From Williamsia maris (GTDB lineage: Bacteria; Actinomycetota; Actinomycetes; Mycobacteriales; Mycobacteriaceae): DNA of 64,000 nt. The first letter of the stretch is position 1. Each line of letters begins with the position of its first letter. Shown in pieces: positions 37,617 through 46,778 of the stretch. The notes beneath the pieces are model-generated. The model worked only from the letters and a program-made list of their open reading frames with translations, was not told the DNA's origin and made no database searches. Location of the stretch: positions 372,001-436,000 of the forward strand of contig NZ_JAMTCJ010000003.1 in assembly GCF_024171815.1 (NCBI RefSeq), given 5' to 3'. The translations under genes and the position numbers were made by a program.

Positions 37617-38438
37617 ATGACCGAGTGGAACGCATTTACCGTCGACATCACCGACCACGTCGCCCAGGTGACGTTGATCGGGCCCGGCAAGGGCAACGCG
37701 ATGGGTCGCGATTTCTGGCGTGAGCTGCCGTTGATCTTCGCCGAGCTCGACGGCGATCCGCAGGTCCGCGCGGTCGTGCTCGCCGCCGCGGGCAAGCACT
37801 TCTCGTTCGGTCTCGACCTCGCCGAGATGGGCGGCGATTTCCTGCCGCTGATGGCCGACCGCGCGCTGGCCGGACCGCGGTCCCGATTCCACACCACGGT
37901 GAAGTCGATGCAGGCTGCGGTCACCGCCGTCGCCGACAGCCGCGTCCCGGTCGTGGCGGCCGTGCAGGGCTGGTGCATCGGCGGTGGCGTCGACCTGATC
38001 GCCGCAGCCGACATCCGCTACGCCTCCGCGGACGCCAAGTTCAGCGTCCGCGAGGCGAAGATCGGCATCGTGGCCGACATCGGTTCGCTGCAACGACTCC
38101 CGGCGATCATCGGCGAGGGTCACCTCCGCGAGCTGGCCTACACCGGCAAGGACATCGACGCCGCACGCGCCGCGCAGATCAACCTGGTCAACGAGGTCGT
38201 CTCCGACGCCGAGACCGCGCTGGCCGCGGCCCAGCGCACCGCCCGCGACATCGCCGCGAACCCTCCGCTCGTGGTGCAGGGCGTCAAGGACGTACTCGAC
38301 CGGGAGCGGGCGGGCGTCGTCGCCGACGGCCTGCGCTACGTCGCCGCGTGGAACGCCGCATTCCTCCCGTCGGACGATCTGACCGAGGGCATCAGCGCCG
38401 TCTTCGAGAAGCGTCCGCCGAACTTCACCGGCGAGTGA
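37617..38438 (+). CDS. Crotonase, probably delta(3,5)-delta(2,4)-dienoyl-CoA isomerase
   Basis: This 273-residue crotonase shows the oxyanion loop HFSFGLDLAEM and three acidic residues placed as in dienoyl-CoA isomerase (ECH1): Asp in CIGGGVDL, Glu in SVREAKIG and Asp in IVADIGSLQRLP. In ordinary hydratases the last block lacks that Asp. The enzyme moves double bonds during beta-oxidation of unsaturated fatty acids. A cytosolic role in lipid catabolism is inferred from family only. Confidence 0.87.
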   Translation: MTEWNAFTVDITDHVAQVTLIGPGKGNAMGRDFWRELPLIFAELDGDPQVRAVVLAAAGKHFSFGLDLAEMGGDFLPLMADRALAGPRSRFHTTVKSMQAAVTAVADSRVPVVAAVQGWCIGGGVDLIAAADIRYASADAKFSVREAKIGIVADIGSLQRLPAIIGEGHLRELAYTGKDIDAARAAQINLVNEVVSDAETALAAAQRTARDIAANPPLVVQGVKDVLDRERAGVVADGLRYVAAWNAAFLPSDDLTEGISAVFEKRPPNFTGE

Positions 38439-38451
38439 TCCCGGATCGCGC

Positions 38452-39144
38452 TCAGGCCTCGAGTTCGCCGGCCACCGAGCGTTCGATCTGCGCGTAGGCG
38501 ACGACCGGGAGCGAGACCAGCCCGTCTAGTTCCTCCCGGGCCTTGCGGTAGGCGCTCTGCCGTTCCTGCGGGGTCGACGCGGAGTCCATCGCCATCCGCA
38601 ACAGGCTCTGCGCCCGGGTCAGCCGATGCTGTTCGGCATCGCTGAAATCGCCCTGCCGCCGACGCTTCGCCTCGGATTCGGCGGCATCGAACGCGACGCC
38701 GTAGTCGTGCACCGCGCCGCGGTAGGTGCTCTGGGCGCTGTGGTTGCCGACCAGATCGCCTGCGGTGTCGGGCCGCAGTGAGTCCGCACCCCGCTTGGCA
38801 CGATGGAACGCGATCGTCAGTGGATCGCGCATGTTCGTCATCAACGGGTATTCGAGCAGATTGATCACGTCGGTCTCGTAGGCGAACCATCGCCGGTCGA
38901 TCTCGTCGTGTTCGGCGAGCACTTTCGCCATCGCCCGTGTCTCGGCCTCGCGGTCGACGCGTTGTTTGCCCTGCGCCTCGGCCGCGGCGATCTTCGCCTG
39001 CTGCTTGAGGCGGAAGCGCTCCTGACGGCGGTCGACACGCCGCGCGTTGGCGGCGCCCACCGCGCGGAACCCACCCGCGACCGTGCCACCGAAGACAAAC
39101 GCCAGCCACCAGTAATGACCGACGAAGTCCCCTACCGCGTTCAT
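38452..39144 (-). CDS. Membrane-anchored coiled-coil protein of unknown function
   Basis: A 230-residue protein with one N-terminal membrane helix (about 10-32), then a basic coiled coil (QERFRLKQQAKIAAAEAQ; DREAETRAMAKVLAEHDEID) and a helical domain with FAYETDVINLLEYPLMTNM. The last pattern is conserved in mycolata proteins that I cannot name. It follows doxX by 20 bp in the same direction. Function unknown; a scaffold at the inner membrane is plausible. Confidence 0.7.
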   Translation of the reverse strand: MNAVGDFVGHYWWLAFVFGGTVAGGFRAVGAANARRVDRRQERFRLKQQAKIAAAEAQGKQRVDREAETRAMAKVLAEHDEIDRRWFAYETDVINLLEYPLMTNMRDPLTIAFHRAKRGADSLRPDTAGDLVGNHSAQSTYRGAVHDYGVAFDAAESEAKRRRQGDFSDAEQHRLTRAQSLLRMAMDSASTPQERQSAYRKAREELDGLVSLPVVAYAQIERSVAGELEA

Positions 39145-39164
39145 GGGCGCACCATCACCCCACG

Positions 39165-40385
39165 CTACTGAATCGGCGGATTACCCGGCGACTGGAACGG
39201 ATTGGTCCCGTTGAACACGATCCAGATCGCCACGGGTGCCGCGATACCCACGACCAACCAGGCCACCGACCCGATGTAGGGCCTCGTCGACCAGCCGCGT
39301 CCGAAGTCGAGGGCGATCTTGCCCGGCCCGACCAGGATGATGACCGCCGCGGCGATGCCGAGGAAGACCTCGTACTCGATGCCGGGGCCGTTCTGTCCGG
39401 CGGCGAAGAACCAGACGCCGCCCGCCAGCGTCGCCTTGTAGGTCGCCGCGATGATCATCACGCCCAACACAGCGGATCCGGCGATGGGCGTCAGCAGACC
39501 CAGCACGAGCATCAGCCCACCCAGCGATTCCGAGAGCGCGCCGACGATGGCCAGCGGCTTCGCGGCGTCACCGTGGAACCCGATGTCGGGGTTGGGCGAG
39601 TTGAGCAGGAAGTTCTCGAAGCCGCTGAGCCGCGGGCCGTTCCACCACCCGAACAGCTTCTGCGAACCGTGGGCCATGGCGATCAGCCCGACCGCGACAC
39701 GGAGCACCAGCAGTCCGAGGTCGGTGGTGCCGCGGCGACCAGCCTTGGCCGCGGCGGCGAGCTCCTCCTCGACGACCGTCGGATCGGCGCGCTTGCGGCG
39801 GCGGGAGAACCGCCCACCGGACTCGGAGTCCAGCGCCCTGGTCTCGTCGTCGAAGTCGTCGTCGCGGAAGTCGTCGCGCGTCTGGCCGGACTGCGGCGAG
39901 AACACCGCGGTGTCGGTGTCGTCGTCGTAGCTGTCGGTGTCCATGTAGGCGCGCCGGTTGTGTTCACGGTGGAAGTCGTCCCGGTCGACCGCCGGGATGG
40001 CCGCTGTCTTCGGAGCGGGGTCGGACTTCGCCGTGTCGGACGCGGCCGCGGACTTCGCGGTGCCTGCCGTGGCGGTGTCGGCGGCCCCCTGCGCCGGGAG
40101 CGCGGTGGTCGCGGGAGCATCGTCGTCGCCCCAATAGGGACGCTCACCCGCGGCGCGTTCTCCGGCCGACGCCGTGAGGTGGCCGGGCTCGCCGTCGGCG
40201 ATCGACCCGCGGGCCGACTCGGCGGACGAGTCGTCGTGATCACCGCGCCGGTAGGGCTGGTACCCGTAGACACCGGTGTCGCCGTCGTCCGGACCGGGCG
40301 GGGTCTGCGGGACGCGGAAGGTCTCGGTCGGCTCGTCGTACGGACTCGACCCCTGGGGCCGCTGGTCACGATCTCGTTCGCTCAC
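39165..40385 (-). CDS. DoxX-family membrane protein with long acidic N terminus
   Basis: A 406-residue protein: about 230 disordered, Asp/Thr/Ala-rich cytoplasmic residues followed by a DoxX domain of four membrane helices (GLLVLRVAVGLIAMAHGSQKLFGWWNG; LGGLMLVLGLLTPIAG) and one extra helix. M. tuberculosis DoxX (Rv3005c) is reported to join a membrane complex with SodA and SseA against oxidative stress. GTG 40385 is chosen since TAGGGT ends 7 nt upstream; GTGs at 40391 and 40394 are alternatives. Confidence 0.85.
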   Translation of the reverse strand: MSERDRDQRPQGSSPYDEPTETFRVPQTPPGPDDGDTGVYGYQPYRRGDHDDSSAESARGSIADGEPGHLTASAGERAAGERPYWGDDDAPATTALPAQGAADTATAGTAKSAAASDTAKSDPAPKTAAIPAVDRDDFHREHNRRAYMDTDSYDDDTDTAVFSPQSGQTRDDFRDDDFDDETRALDSESGGRFSRRRKRADPTVVEEELAAAAKAGRRGTTDLGLLVLRVAVGLIAMAHGSQKLFGWWNGPRLSGFENFLLNSPNPDIGFHGDAAKPLAIVGALSESLGGLMLVLGLLTPIAGSAVLGVMIIAATYKATLAGGVWFFAAGQNGPGIEYEVFLGIAAAVIILVGPGKIALDFGRGWSTRPYIGSVAWLVVGIAAPVAIWIVFNGTNPFQSPGNPPIQ

Positions 40386-40392
40386 GCGCACC

Positions 40393-40398
40393 ACCCTA
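40393..40398 (-). promoter_or_regulatory. -10 element (TAGGGT) for the doxX gene
   Basis: The box ends 7 nt before GTG 40385 and decides that start over the two upstream GTGs, which overlap the box. Confidence 0.5.
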
Positions 40399-40464
40399 TG
40401 CGGGAAAGCGCCCCTGTTCGGCGACGCGAACCCCAGCGCGCCGGGTGTGTTCGCGCCTCATCAG

Positions 40465-40470
40465 TAGGCT
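40465..40470 (+). promoter_or_regulatory. -10 element (TAGGCT) for the lppZ-like gene
   Basis: Six bases separate the box from the ATG at 40477; no Shine-Dalgarno sequence is present. Confidence 0.55.
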
Positions 40471-40476
40471 GGGCGC

Positions 40477-41619
40477 ATGTTCGACGCCGCGCGCCGTTTC
40501 CGCGTCACCGCCGTGGCGCTGGTCGCGACTTCATTCATGCTCGTCGGCGCCGGATGCGCGGACTTCGGGGACGAGGACCGGGCCCGCTCGGCGGGCGAGT
40601 TCTCCCCGAACAGCCAGACGCCGGTCATCCCCACCCCGACCCCGCCGTCGAGCCCGTCGAACGGCCCCGAGGGGCCACCGCCGACCGGTCCCTGTGTCGA
40701 TCCCGACCCCGCCGTCATCGCGACCTGTCTGGGCGCGACCAGCGCGGTCACCGCCGGCGACGCCCAGGGTGAGTCGACGGTCGTCGCCGAACGCACCACC
40801 GGACAGATCATCTCCACCCGGCGCAACGGCCCCCGACGCGTCGTCGCCACCGTCCCGGTCGACGCCGACTCCGACGGCGGACTGATGGACTTCGCCCCCT
40901 CGCCGACCTTCGAGCAGGACCAGCTGATCTACGCCTACATCTCCACCGCGTCGGACAACCGAGTCGTGCGCATCGCCCCCGGCGACACCCCGAAGCCGAT
41001 CCTCACCGGGATCCCCAAGGGCGCGACCGGCAACGTCGGGTCCATCCACTTCAAGTCGCCGACCGAGCTCATCGTCGCCACCGGTGACGCCGGCGACCCG
41101 GCCGCGGCGGCGAACCCGTCGTCGCTCGCGGGCAAGCTGCTGTCGGTGACCGCGTTGAACAGCGGCAGCACGGCGCCGCCACGGGTGTTGGCCTCGGGAT
41201 TGGGGGCCAACGCGGTCATCTGTTCCGATGCCGCCGACGGCAGCCTCTACGTCACCGACCGCGCGCCCACCGAGGACCGGCTGCAGATCATCGACACCAC
41301 CGGAACGCTGCGGCCGCTGTGGACGTGGCCGGACCGGCCCGGCATCTCCGGATGCGCCGCGGCGAACGGCAGCGTCCTCATCTCGACCGCCCGCACTCAG
41401 CGCGTCGAGATGTTGAGCGCGCCGACCCGCGAGCGCCCGACCGTCGAACCGCCGGTCGTCGTCATGGAGAAGCGCTACGGCGCCTTCGGCCGCATGGCCG
41501 CCTCGGCGTCGGGGGTCTTCCAGGTCGGCACGATCAACAAGCAGGCGGGCCGACCGGTCCCGACCGACGATCGCGTCGTGCGGTTCATGCCGCCCAACGC
41601 CTCGCAGAGCCGGCTCTGA
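40477..41619 (+). CDS. lppZ: LppZ-like lipoprotein with beta-propeller (sorbosone dehydrogenase-type) fold
   Basis: This 380-residue exported protein has a signal sequence ending LVGAGC, so Cys27 is the likely lipidation site although Gly at -3 is unusual. A Pro-rich linker precedes a six-bladed-propeller domain of the glucose/sorbosone dehydrogenase type (DGGLMDFAPSPTF; LTGIPKGATGNVG; ATGDAGDPA; DGSLYVTDRAPTEDRLQ). It matches M. tuberculosis LppZ (Rv3006) in pattern and place. Whether it binds PQQ or has activity is unknown. It converges on gatB with a 10-bp gap. Confidence 0.9.
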   Translation: MFDAARRFRVTAVALVATSFMLVGAGCADFGDEDRARSAGEFSPNSQTPVIPTPTPPSSPSNGPEGPPPTGPCVDPDPAVIATCLGATSAVTAGDAQGESTVVAERTTGQIISTRRNGPRRVVATVPVDADSDGGLMDFAPSPTFEQDQLIYAYISTASDNRVVRIAPGDTPKPILTGIPKGATGNVGSIHFKSPTELIVATGDAGDPAAAANPSSLAGKLLSVTALNSGSTAPPRVLASGLGANAVICSDAADGSLYVTDRAPTEDRLQIIDTTGTLRPLWTWPDRPGISGCAAANGSVLISTARTQRVEMLSAPTRERPTVEPPVVVMEKRYGAFGRMAASASGVFQVGTINKQAGRPVPTDDRVVRFMPPNASQSRL

Positions 41620-41629
41620 CCGCCGGTCC

Positions 41630-43132
41630 TCAGCTGCAGGACGCGAGCACCAGTTCCTTCACTCGCGCCGGATCGGCCTGTCCGCGAGTCGCCTTCATGA
41701 CGTCGCCGACGATCTTGCCCGCCGCGGCGACCTTGCCCGAGCGGATCTTCTCGGCGATGTCGGGGTTGGCGGTCAGGGCCTCGTCGACGGCCTTCTGCAG
41801 CGCCGAGTCGTCACGGACGACCTCGAGACCGCGATCGGCGACGATCGCCTCCGGCTCACCCTCACCGTCGAGCACCGCGACGATGACCTGCTGAGCCAGT
41901 TTGTTGGTGAGCTTGCCCGCCTCGACCAGGGCGATGACCGACGCCACCTGAGCCGGGGTGATCGGCAGATCCGCCAGTTCCACCGCGCGGGTGTTCGCCT
42001 GCTGCGCGAGGAAACTGACCCACCAGCTGCGCGCCGCCTCGGCCGGGGCGCCGGCGTCGACGGTCGCGATGATCAGGTCGACCGCCCCGACGTTCATCAG
42101 GTCACGCATCACCTCGTCGGAGACGCCCCACTCCTGCTGGATCCGCGCGCGACGCAGCCACGGCATCTCCGGCATCGTCGTGGCCAGCTGCTCGATCCAG
42201 GCCGGATCCGGTTGCACCGGAGCGAGATCGGGCTCGGGGAAATAGCGGTAGTCCTCGGCGGTCTCCTTGCGACGACCCGCGAGCGTGGTGCCGTCGGACT
42301 CCTGGAAGTGCCGGGTCTCCTGGATGATCTCGCCGCCGGTGCGCAGGATGGCGGCCTGCCTGCGCATCTCGTGACGCACCGCGACCTCCACGCTGCGCAG
42401 GGAGTTCACGTTCTTGGTCTCGGTGCGCGTGCCGAACTCGGTGGCGTCCTTGGCCATCAGCGACACGTTGGCGTCGCAGCGCAACGACCCCTGATCCATC
42501 CGCACGTCGGAGACGTCGAGCGCCTTGAGGAGATCACGCAGCGCGCTGACGTAGGCCCGGGCGACCTCGGGAGCACGTGCCCCGGTCCCCTCGATGGGAC
42601 GGGTGACGATCTCGACGAGCGGGACGCCGGCACGGTTGTAGTCGAGCAACGAGTGGTCGGCACCGTGAATTCGCCCGGCGCCGCCGATGTGCAGCGACTT
42701 GCCGGTGTCCTCCTCCATGTGCGCGCGCTCGATCTCGATCCGCCACGGCGTGCCGTCGGAGAGGACGACGTCGAGGTGGCCGTCGTAGACGATCGGCTCG
42801 TCGTACTGGGAGATCTGGTAGTTCTTCGGCTGGTCCGGGTAGAAGTAGTTCTTGCGCGCGAACTGGCTCGACGGGCGGACCGTGCAGTTCAACGCCAGGC
42901 CGATGCGGATGGCCGACTCGACGGCCGCGGCGTTGACGACCGGCAGCGACCCGGGCAGCCCGATGCAGACCGGGCAGACCTGGGTGTTGGGCTCGGCACC
43001 GAACTCGGTGGGGCAGCCGCAGAACATCTTGGTCGCGGTACCCAACTCGACGTGCACCTCGAGACCCAGAACGGGGTCGAACTCGGCGATGACGTCGTCG
43101 TAGTCGATCAGGTCGGCGGTCGGAGCAGTCAT
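41630..43132 (-). CDS. gatB: Aspartyl/glutamyl-tRNA amidotransferase subunit B
   Basis: GatB recognises the mischarged tRNA and activates it with ATP in the GatCAB complex. The 500-residue protein has [48 protein letters not shown] and a C-terminal YqeY-like tRNA-binding domain. ATG 43132 is chosen because TAAACT ends 7 nt upstream. As in M. tuberculosis, gatB is separate from gatCA. Confidence 0.97.
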   Translation of the reverse strand: MTAPTADLIDYDDVIAEFDPVLGLEVHVELGTATKMFCGCPTEFGAEPNTQVCPVCIGLPGSLPVVNAAAVESAIRIGLALNCTVRPSSQFARKNYFYPDQPKNYQISQYDEPIVYDGHLDVVLSDGTPWRIEIERAHMEEDTGKSLHIGGAGRIHGADHSLLDYNRAGVPLVEIVTRPIEGTGARAPEVARAYVSALRDLLKALDVSDVRMDQGSLRCDANVSLMAKDATEFGTRTETKNVNSLRSVEVAVRHEMRRQAAILRTGGEIIQETRHFQESDGTTLAGRRKETAEDYRYFPEPDLAPVQPDPAWIEQLATTMPEMPWLRRARIQQEWGVSDEVMRDLMNVGAVDLIIATVDAGAPAEAARSWWVSFLAQQANTRAVELADLPITPAQVASVIALVEAGKLTNKLAQQVIVAVLDGEGEPEAIVADRGLEVVRDDSALQKAVDEALTANPDIAEKIRSGKVAAAGKIVGDVMKATRGQADPARVKELVLASCS

Positions 43133-43139
43133 GCGCACC

Positions 43140-43145
43140 AGTTTA
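43140..43145 (-). promoter_or_regulatory. -10 element (TAAACT) for gatB
   Basis: The box lies 7 nt before the ATG at 43132, consistent with a leaderless gatB mRNA. Confidence 0.5.
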
Positions 43146-43278
43146 TGCCGGGCGAGATCGCCGCGCGGCCCCGCATCACCGGGCCGGATTCCAGGGTCGA
43201 GATCAGGGCGATCACCGATGCCGCCCGCGTCGGGGATCCCTACCGTCGGTGGTTCACCCCCGACCCACAGGAGCGCTC

Positions 43279-43488
43279 ATGTCCTACTCACCCGTCCCGT
43301 CCGACCGCACTCCCCGACTGCGACGGTCCCGGACCCAGTCATGGTTCGGCGGCGTGTGCGGCGGGATCGCCGAACGCTTCGGCCTGAGCGCCGGACTGGT
43401 CCGGTTGCTGTTCGTCGTGTCGATCGTGCTGCCGGGACCGCAGTTCCTCGTCTACCTCGCGTTGTGGATCGTGATCCCGCGCGACTGA
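43279..43488 (+). CDS. Small PspC-domain membrane protein
   Basis: This 69-residue protein is almost entirely a PspC domain: WFGGVCGGIAERFGLSAGLVRLLF and a membrane helix ending ALWIVIPRD. AGGAG lies 8 nt before the ATG. Larger PspC proteins sense envelope stress; this short stand-alone form has no PspA beside it. It converges on pfkA with an 11-bp gap. Confidence 0.85.
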   Translation: MSYSPVPSDRTPRLRRSRTQSWFGGVCGGIAERFGLSAGLVRLLFVVSIVLPGPQFLVYLALWIVIPRD

Positions 43489-43499
43489 CACCTCCGCAC

Positions 43500-44531
43500 T
43501 CACCCGAAGATGACGCGGATCTCCTGATACTGGTCCTGCGGCACGGTCTTGTGGTTGGCGAGGGCCTCGCCGAAGTCGACCCGGACGATGGCCGTACCGC
43601 GCAGCGCCACCATGTGGCCCCAGTGCTTGTCGGCGACGAGGTCGGTGACGGCCATCCCGAGCCGGGTCGCGAGTACGCGGTCGAAACCGGTCGGTGATCC
43701 GCCGCGCTGGATGTGTCCGAGGACCGTCGACCGGGTCTCGATGCCGGTGCGTTCCTCGATCAACGGGGCCAGCACCTCCGCGATCCCGCCCAGGCGCGGG
43801 CGGTTGAAACCGTCGACGCCCTTGGTCGAATGCGCCTGGTCCATGTCCGGGAGGGTGAAGCCCTCGGCGACGACCACCATCGGCGACCGTCCGCGGTTCT
43901 TGACGCTGGTCACCCACGCACAGATCTGGTTGAGGCTCTCCGGTTGTTCGGGGATCAGGATCGCGTGCGCGCCACCGGCGATCCCCGAGTACAGCGCGAT
44001 CCACCCCGCGTGACGACCCATCACCTCGAGCACCATGCAGCGCTTGTGCGAGTTGCCGGTGGTCCGGAGGCGGTCGATGGCCTCGGTGGCGATCTCGACG
44101 GCCGTGTCGAAACCGAACGTGTAGTCGGTGGCGTCGAGGTCGTTGTCGATCGTCTTCGGGACGCCCACGATGTTGATGCCGTCCTCGAAGAGGCGCTTGG
44201 ACGCCGAGGCCGTGCCCTCGCCGCCGATCGCGATGACGCCGTCGATGCCCAGCTCGTCGAGGACCTTCGCGATGTTCTCGGCACCACCGTGGGGTTCGCT
44301 GTAGGGCCCGATCCGACTCGTGCCGAGGATCGTCCCGCCCTCGCGGGCCAGGCCGCGTACCGAACTGCGGTCGAGCGGCATCACGTCGCCCTCGACCAGG
44401 CCGCGCCACCCGTCGAGGAACCCGACGAACTCCTGTCCGTACACCGTCTCGCCCTTGAGCACGGCACCGCGGATGACGGCGTTCAGGCCGGGGCAGTCGC
44501 CGCCGGAGGTGAGAATGCCGATCTTGCCCAC
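43500..44531 (-). CDS. pfkA: 6-phosphofructokinase (ATP-dependent)
   Basis: PfkA phosphorylates fructose-6-phosphate in glycolysis. The 343-residue enzyme opens GKIGILTSGGDCPGLNAVIRG and has the catalytic PKTIDNDL, MGRHAGWIAL and GHIQRGGSPT. The residue after the GGE turn is Gly (IGGEGT; Gly104 in E. coli numbering), typical of ATP users, while the Lys of PKTIDND is shared with pyrophosphate enzymes; this mix is known in actinobacterial ATP-PFKs. GTG 44531 gives the usual family length; GAAGGG lies upstream. Confidence 0.94.
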   Translation of the reverse strand: MGKIGILTSGGDCPGLNAVIRGAVLKGETVYGQEFVGFLDGWRGLVEGDVMPLDRSSVRGLAREGGTILGTSRIGPYSEPHGGAENIAKVLDELGIDGVIAIGGEGTASASKRLFEDGINIVGVPKTIDNDLDATDYTFGFDTAVEIATEAIDRLRTTGNSHKRCMVLEVMGRHAGWIALYSGIAGGAHAILIPEQPESLNQICAWVTSVKNRGRSPMVVVAEGFTLPDMDQAHSTKGVDGFNRPRLGGIAEVLAPLIEERTGIETRSTVLGHIQRGGSPTGFDRVLATRLGMAVTDLVADKHWGHMVALRGTAIVRVDFGEALANHKTVPQDQYQEIRVIFG

Positions 44532-44675
44532 GTGGTCGGTTCCCTTCGCAGCGTCTGATGACTCGTGGCTCGAGCGCAGTGCGCCTATCAATGTATGGAA
44601 CGTCGCGCCCCGGCGCGCAGCGACCGGTCACGAGCCCGGTGAACGTCACGCCGAGCCGGGTTTCGATGCCACCGG

Positions 44676-44681
44676 TATTGT
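44676..44681 (+). promoter_or_regulatory. -10 element (TATTGT) for the first PLA2-like gene
   Basis: The box ends 7 nt before the ATG at 44689. The 157 bp between this gene and the divergent pfkA carry nothing else recognisable. Confidence 0.5.
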
Positions 44682-44688
44682 TGTCGGG

Positions 44689-45534
44689 ATGGGAACGGGA
44701 CGGATCGACGCGGCACGCATCGCGATCGGCCGTCTCCTCGTGTCGGCCATCATCATCGCCGCCGGTCTCATCGTCACCTCGGTGCTCACCACATCGTCGT
44801 CCGCGACGATGTCGGTCCACTCGGCCACCGGGGCGTCCGGCAGCAGCACCCCCACCCAGATCGACGCCGCCGTCCGACTCGGTGACGACACCCCGGCGGG
44901 CGCGGCGATCGCGGCCCTCACCGGACCCGACCCGATCCGCGCCCTGGCCCTGATCCCGTCCGGCTTCGCCGCGACGATGGGGTACCGGCCCGTGGTCGAC
45001 CTCGGGGTGCCCGCCAACCCCGATGGCGGGTGTTCGTCGCCGATCACGCTGCCCGCCTCCTTCGACGCGCCCTGCAAGACCCACGATCTCGGCTACGACC
45101 TGCTGCGCTACAGCGCGACCACCGACGAGCCGGTGGGACAGTGGGCGCGGCGCGCGCTCGACTCGCAGTTGGTGCGCCGCATGCATGCGAGCTGCCCCGT
45201 CGACAGTTGTTGGGCCGCAGCGGACATCGCCGCCGCGGGCGTCAACGCCAACTCCGAGCGACAGGCCGACGGGGTGCCGCGGAGCGAGACCCGCACCCAG
45301 GTGTTCACCTCGGTGATCCGCTGGCTCTGGCAGCCGGTGGTGCACGCCGCGGAGTTCCTCGGCTCGGCGTCGGGCCGCGCGGGTGTCGCCACCCTGATCG
45401 CGCTGATCGCGGTGCATCTGCGCCGTCGGTCGCGGCCGGTGTTCGCCGACGGCTGGCCCACCGTGTGGGCGATGCTGCGCCGGTCCTCGATCCGTATCCC
45501 CAGTCTGCGGATGCGCCCCGAGCCCGGGCACTGA
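44689..45534 (+). CDS. Membrane-anchored phospholipase A2-like protein (paralogue 1)
   Basis: This 281-residue exported protein has an N-terminal membrane/signal segment (about 12-34), a disordered Ser/Thr linker, a prokaryotic PLA2-like core and a C-terminal membrane helix near 228-246. The core shows GGCSSP (Cys115) and the catalytic signature CKTHDLGYD (Cys129, His132, Asp133, Tyr136), the CxxHDxxY of bacterial phospholipases A2. A second cysteine pair (HASCPVDSC) follows. It shares the core and the preceding ALTGPDP segment with the protein at 49.6 kb. Phospholipase activity is inferred from the motif. Confidence 0.78.
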   Translation: MGTGRIDAARIAIGRLLVSAIIIAAGLIVTSVLTTSSSATMSVHSATGASGSSTPTQIDAAVRLGDDTPAGAAIAALTGPDPIRALALIPSGFAATMGYRPVVDLGVPANPDGGCSSPITLPASFDAPCKTHDLGYDLLRYSATTDEPVGQWARRALDSQLVRRMHASCPVDSCWAAADIAAAGVNANSERQADGVPRSETRTQVFTSVIRWLWQPVVHAAEFLGSASGRAGVATLIALIAVHLRRRSRPVFADGWPTVWAMLRRSSIRIPSLRMRPEPGH

Positions 45535-45616
45535 CCGCCACGCGACGCGCTCCTCCCCTTCCCCGCACCACCGTTCCGCGCCCGCGGTTCCGATGTTCCC
45601 TCTTGACCGAGCAGTT

Positions 45617-45640
45617 GTCTGGACTAGTGTCTGGTCTAGA
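45617..45640. promoter_or_regulatory. Direct-repeat operator GTCTGGACTAGT / GTCTGGTCTAGA
   Basis: Two adjoining 12-bp half-palindromic units each resemble GTCTAGAC. They overlap a likely promoter (TTGACC at 45603-45608, TAGTGT at 45625-45630) ahead of the reductase-SDR pair, so a TetR-type or similar repressor could bind here. No such regulator gene is adjacent. Confidence 0.55.
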
Positions 45641-45672
45641 GTTCAGCCGTCCGGTCGTCGCGAGGAGAAACC

Positions 45673-46764
45673 ATGCCCATCCGGGTCGCCCACGTCGGGA
45701 CCGGCAACGTCGGCCGGTTGGCCCTGCGGCAGTTGATCGACGACCCGCGTTTCGAGGTCGTCGCGGTCGGGGTGCACAACCCGGAGAAGGTCGGACGCGA
45801 TGCCGGTGAACTCGCCGGACTCGAGGTGACCACCGGGATACGGGCGGTCAGCGGGATCGACGCGGTGCTCGCGAGCACGCCCGAGTGCGTCGTCTACTGC
45901 GCCATGGGCGACACCCGCATGGGCGAGGCCACCAAGGACTGCCTGGCCGTGCTCGAGGCAGGCGTCGACCTGGTCGGATCCGCCCCGGTCACCATGCAGT
46001 ACCCGTGGGAGATCATGCCCGACAAGCTGATCGAGCGGATCGAGAACGCCGGCCGGACGGGCGACGCCAGCATGTACATCACCGGTGTCGACCCCGGCTT
46101 CGCCACCGACCTGATCCCCCTGGCCCTGGCGAGCACGTGCCAGAACGTCACCCAGATCACGTGCATGGAAATCGCCGACTACGCCACCTACGACGGCGCC
46201 GAGGTCATCTTCGACGTGATGGGCTTCGGCAGCCCGGTCGACGATCCCCCGCTGTTCCTGCAGCCGGGCGTGCTCAGCCTGGCGTGGGGATCGGCGATCC
46301 GGATGCTCGCCGACGGCCTCGGCATCACCGTCGACGACATCGTCGACGAGAACGAGAGAGAACCCGCGCCCGAGGATTTCGACATCTCGGCCGGGCACAT
46401 CGCGAAGGGCACCACCGCCGCGGTGCGGTTCCGGATCAGCGGGATGGTCGACGGGCACGCCGCGATCGTCGTCGAACACGTGACCCGACTCCGTGACGAC
46501 CTCCGGCCGGACTGGGCGCAGTCGGCGCAGCCGGGCGGGTCGTATCGGGTGGAGATCACCGGCGAACCCTCCTACGTCGTCGACATCTGCCCCACCAGCG
46601 TGCACGGCGACCACAACCACGCGGCGATCGTCGCGGCCGCCGGCCGGATCGTCAATGCGATACCCGCGGTGATCGCAGCCGCACCCGGTCTCCGGACCAC
46701 GCTCGACCTGCCCCTGATCACCAGCCGCGGTGTCTACCGCGCGCCGGCCGACGTGAACAAGTGA
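45673..46764 (+). CDS. Dihydrodipicolinate-reductase-like NAD(P)-binding protein
   Basis: A 363-residue Rossmann protein begins IRVAHVGTGNVGRLALRQL and has VVYCAMGDTRMGEA and TGVDPGFATDLIPLAL. It belongs to a DapB-like group that is abundant in mycolata, often next to steroid or fatty-acid catabolic genes, and is distinct from the essential DapB. GAGGAG precedes the ATG. It is coupled to the SDR gene 14 bp downstream. Substrate unknown. Confidence 0.82.
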   Translation: MPIRVAHVGTGNVGRLALRQLIDDPRFEVVAVGVHNPEKVGRDAGELAGLEVTTGIRAVSGIDAVLASTPECVVYCAMGDTRMGEATKDCLAVLEAGVDLVGSAPVTMQYPWEIMPDKLIERIENAGRTGDASMYITGVDPGFATDLIPLALASTCQNVTQITCMEIADYATYDGAEVIFDVMGFGSPVDDPPLFLQPGVLSLAWGSAIRMLADGLGITVDDIVDENEREPAPEDFDISAGHIAKGTTAAVRFRISGMVDGHAAIVVEHVTRLRDDLRPDWAQSAQPGGSYRVEITGEPSYVVDICPTSVHGDHNHAAIVAAAGRIVNAIPAVIAAAPGLRTTLDLPLITSRGVYRAPADVNK

Positions 46765-46778
46765 GGAACGAAACAGTC

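Noticed and set aside
43500-44531. Pyrophosphate-dependent phosphofructokinase
   Set aside because: The Lys of PKTIDND suggested it, but the GGEGT turn has Gly rather than Asp at the deciding position, as in ATP-dependent actinobacterial enzymes.
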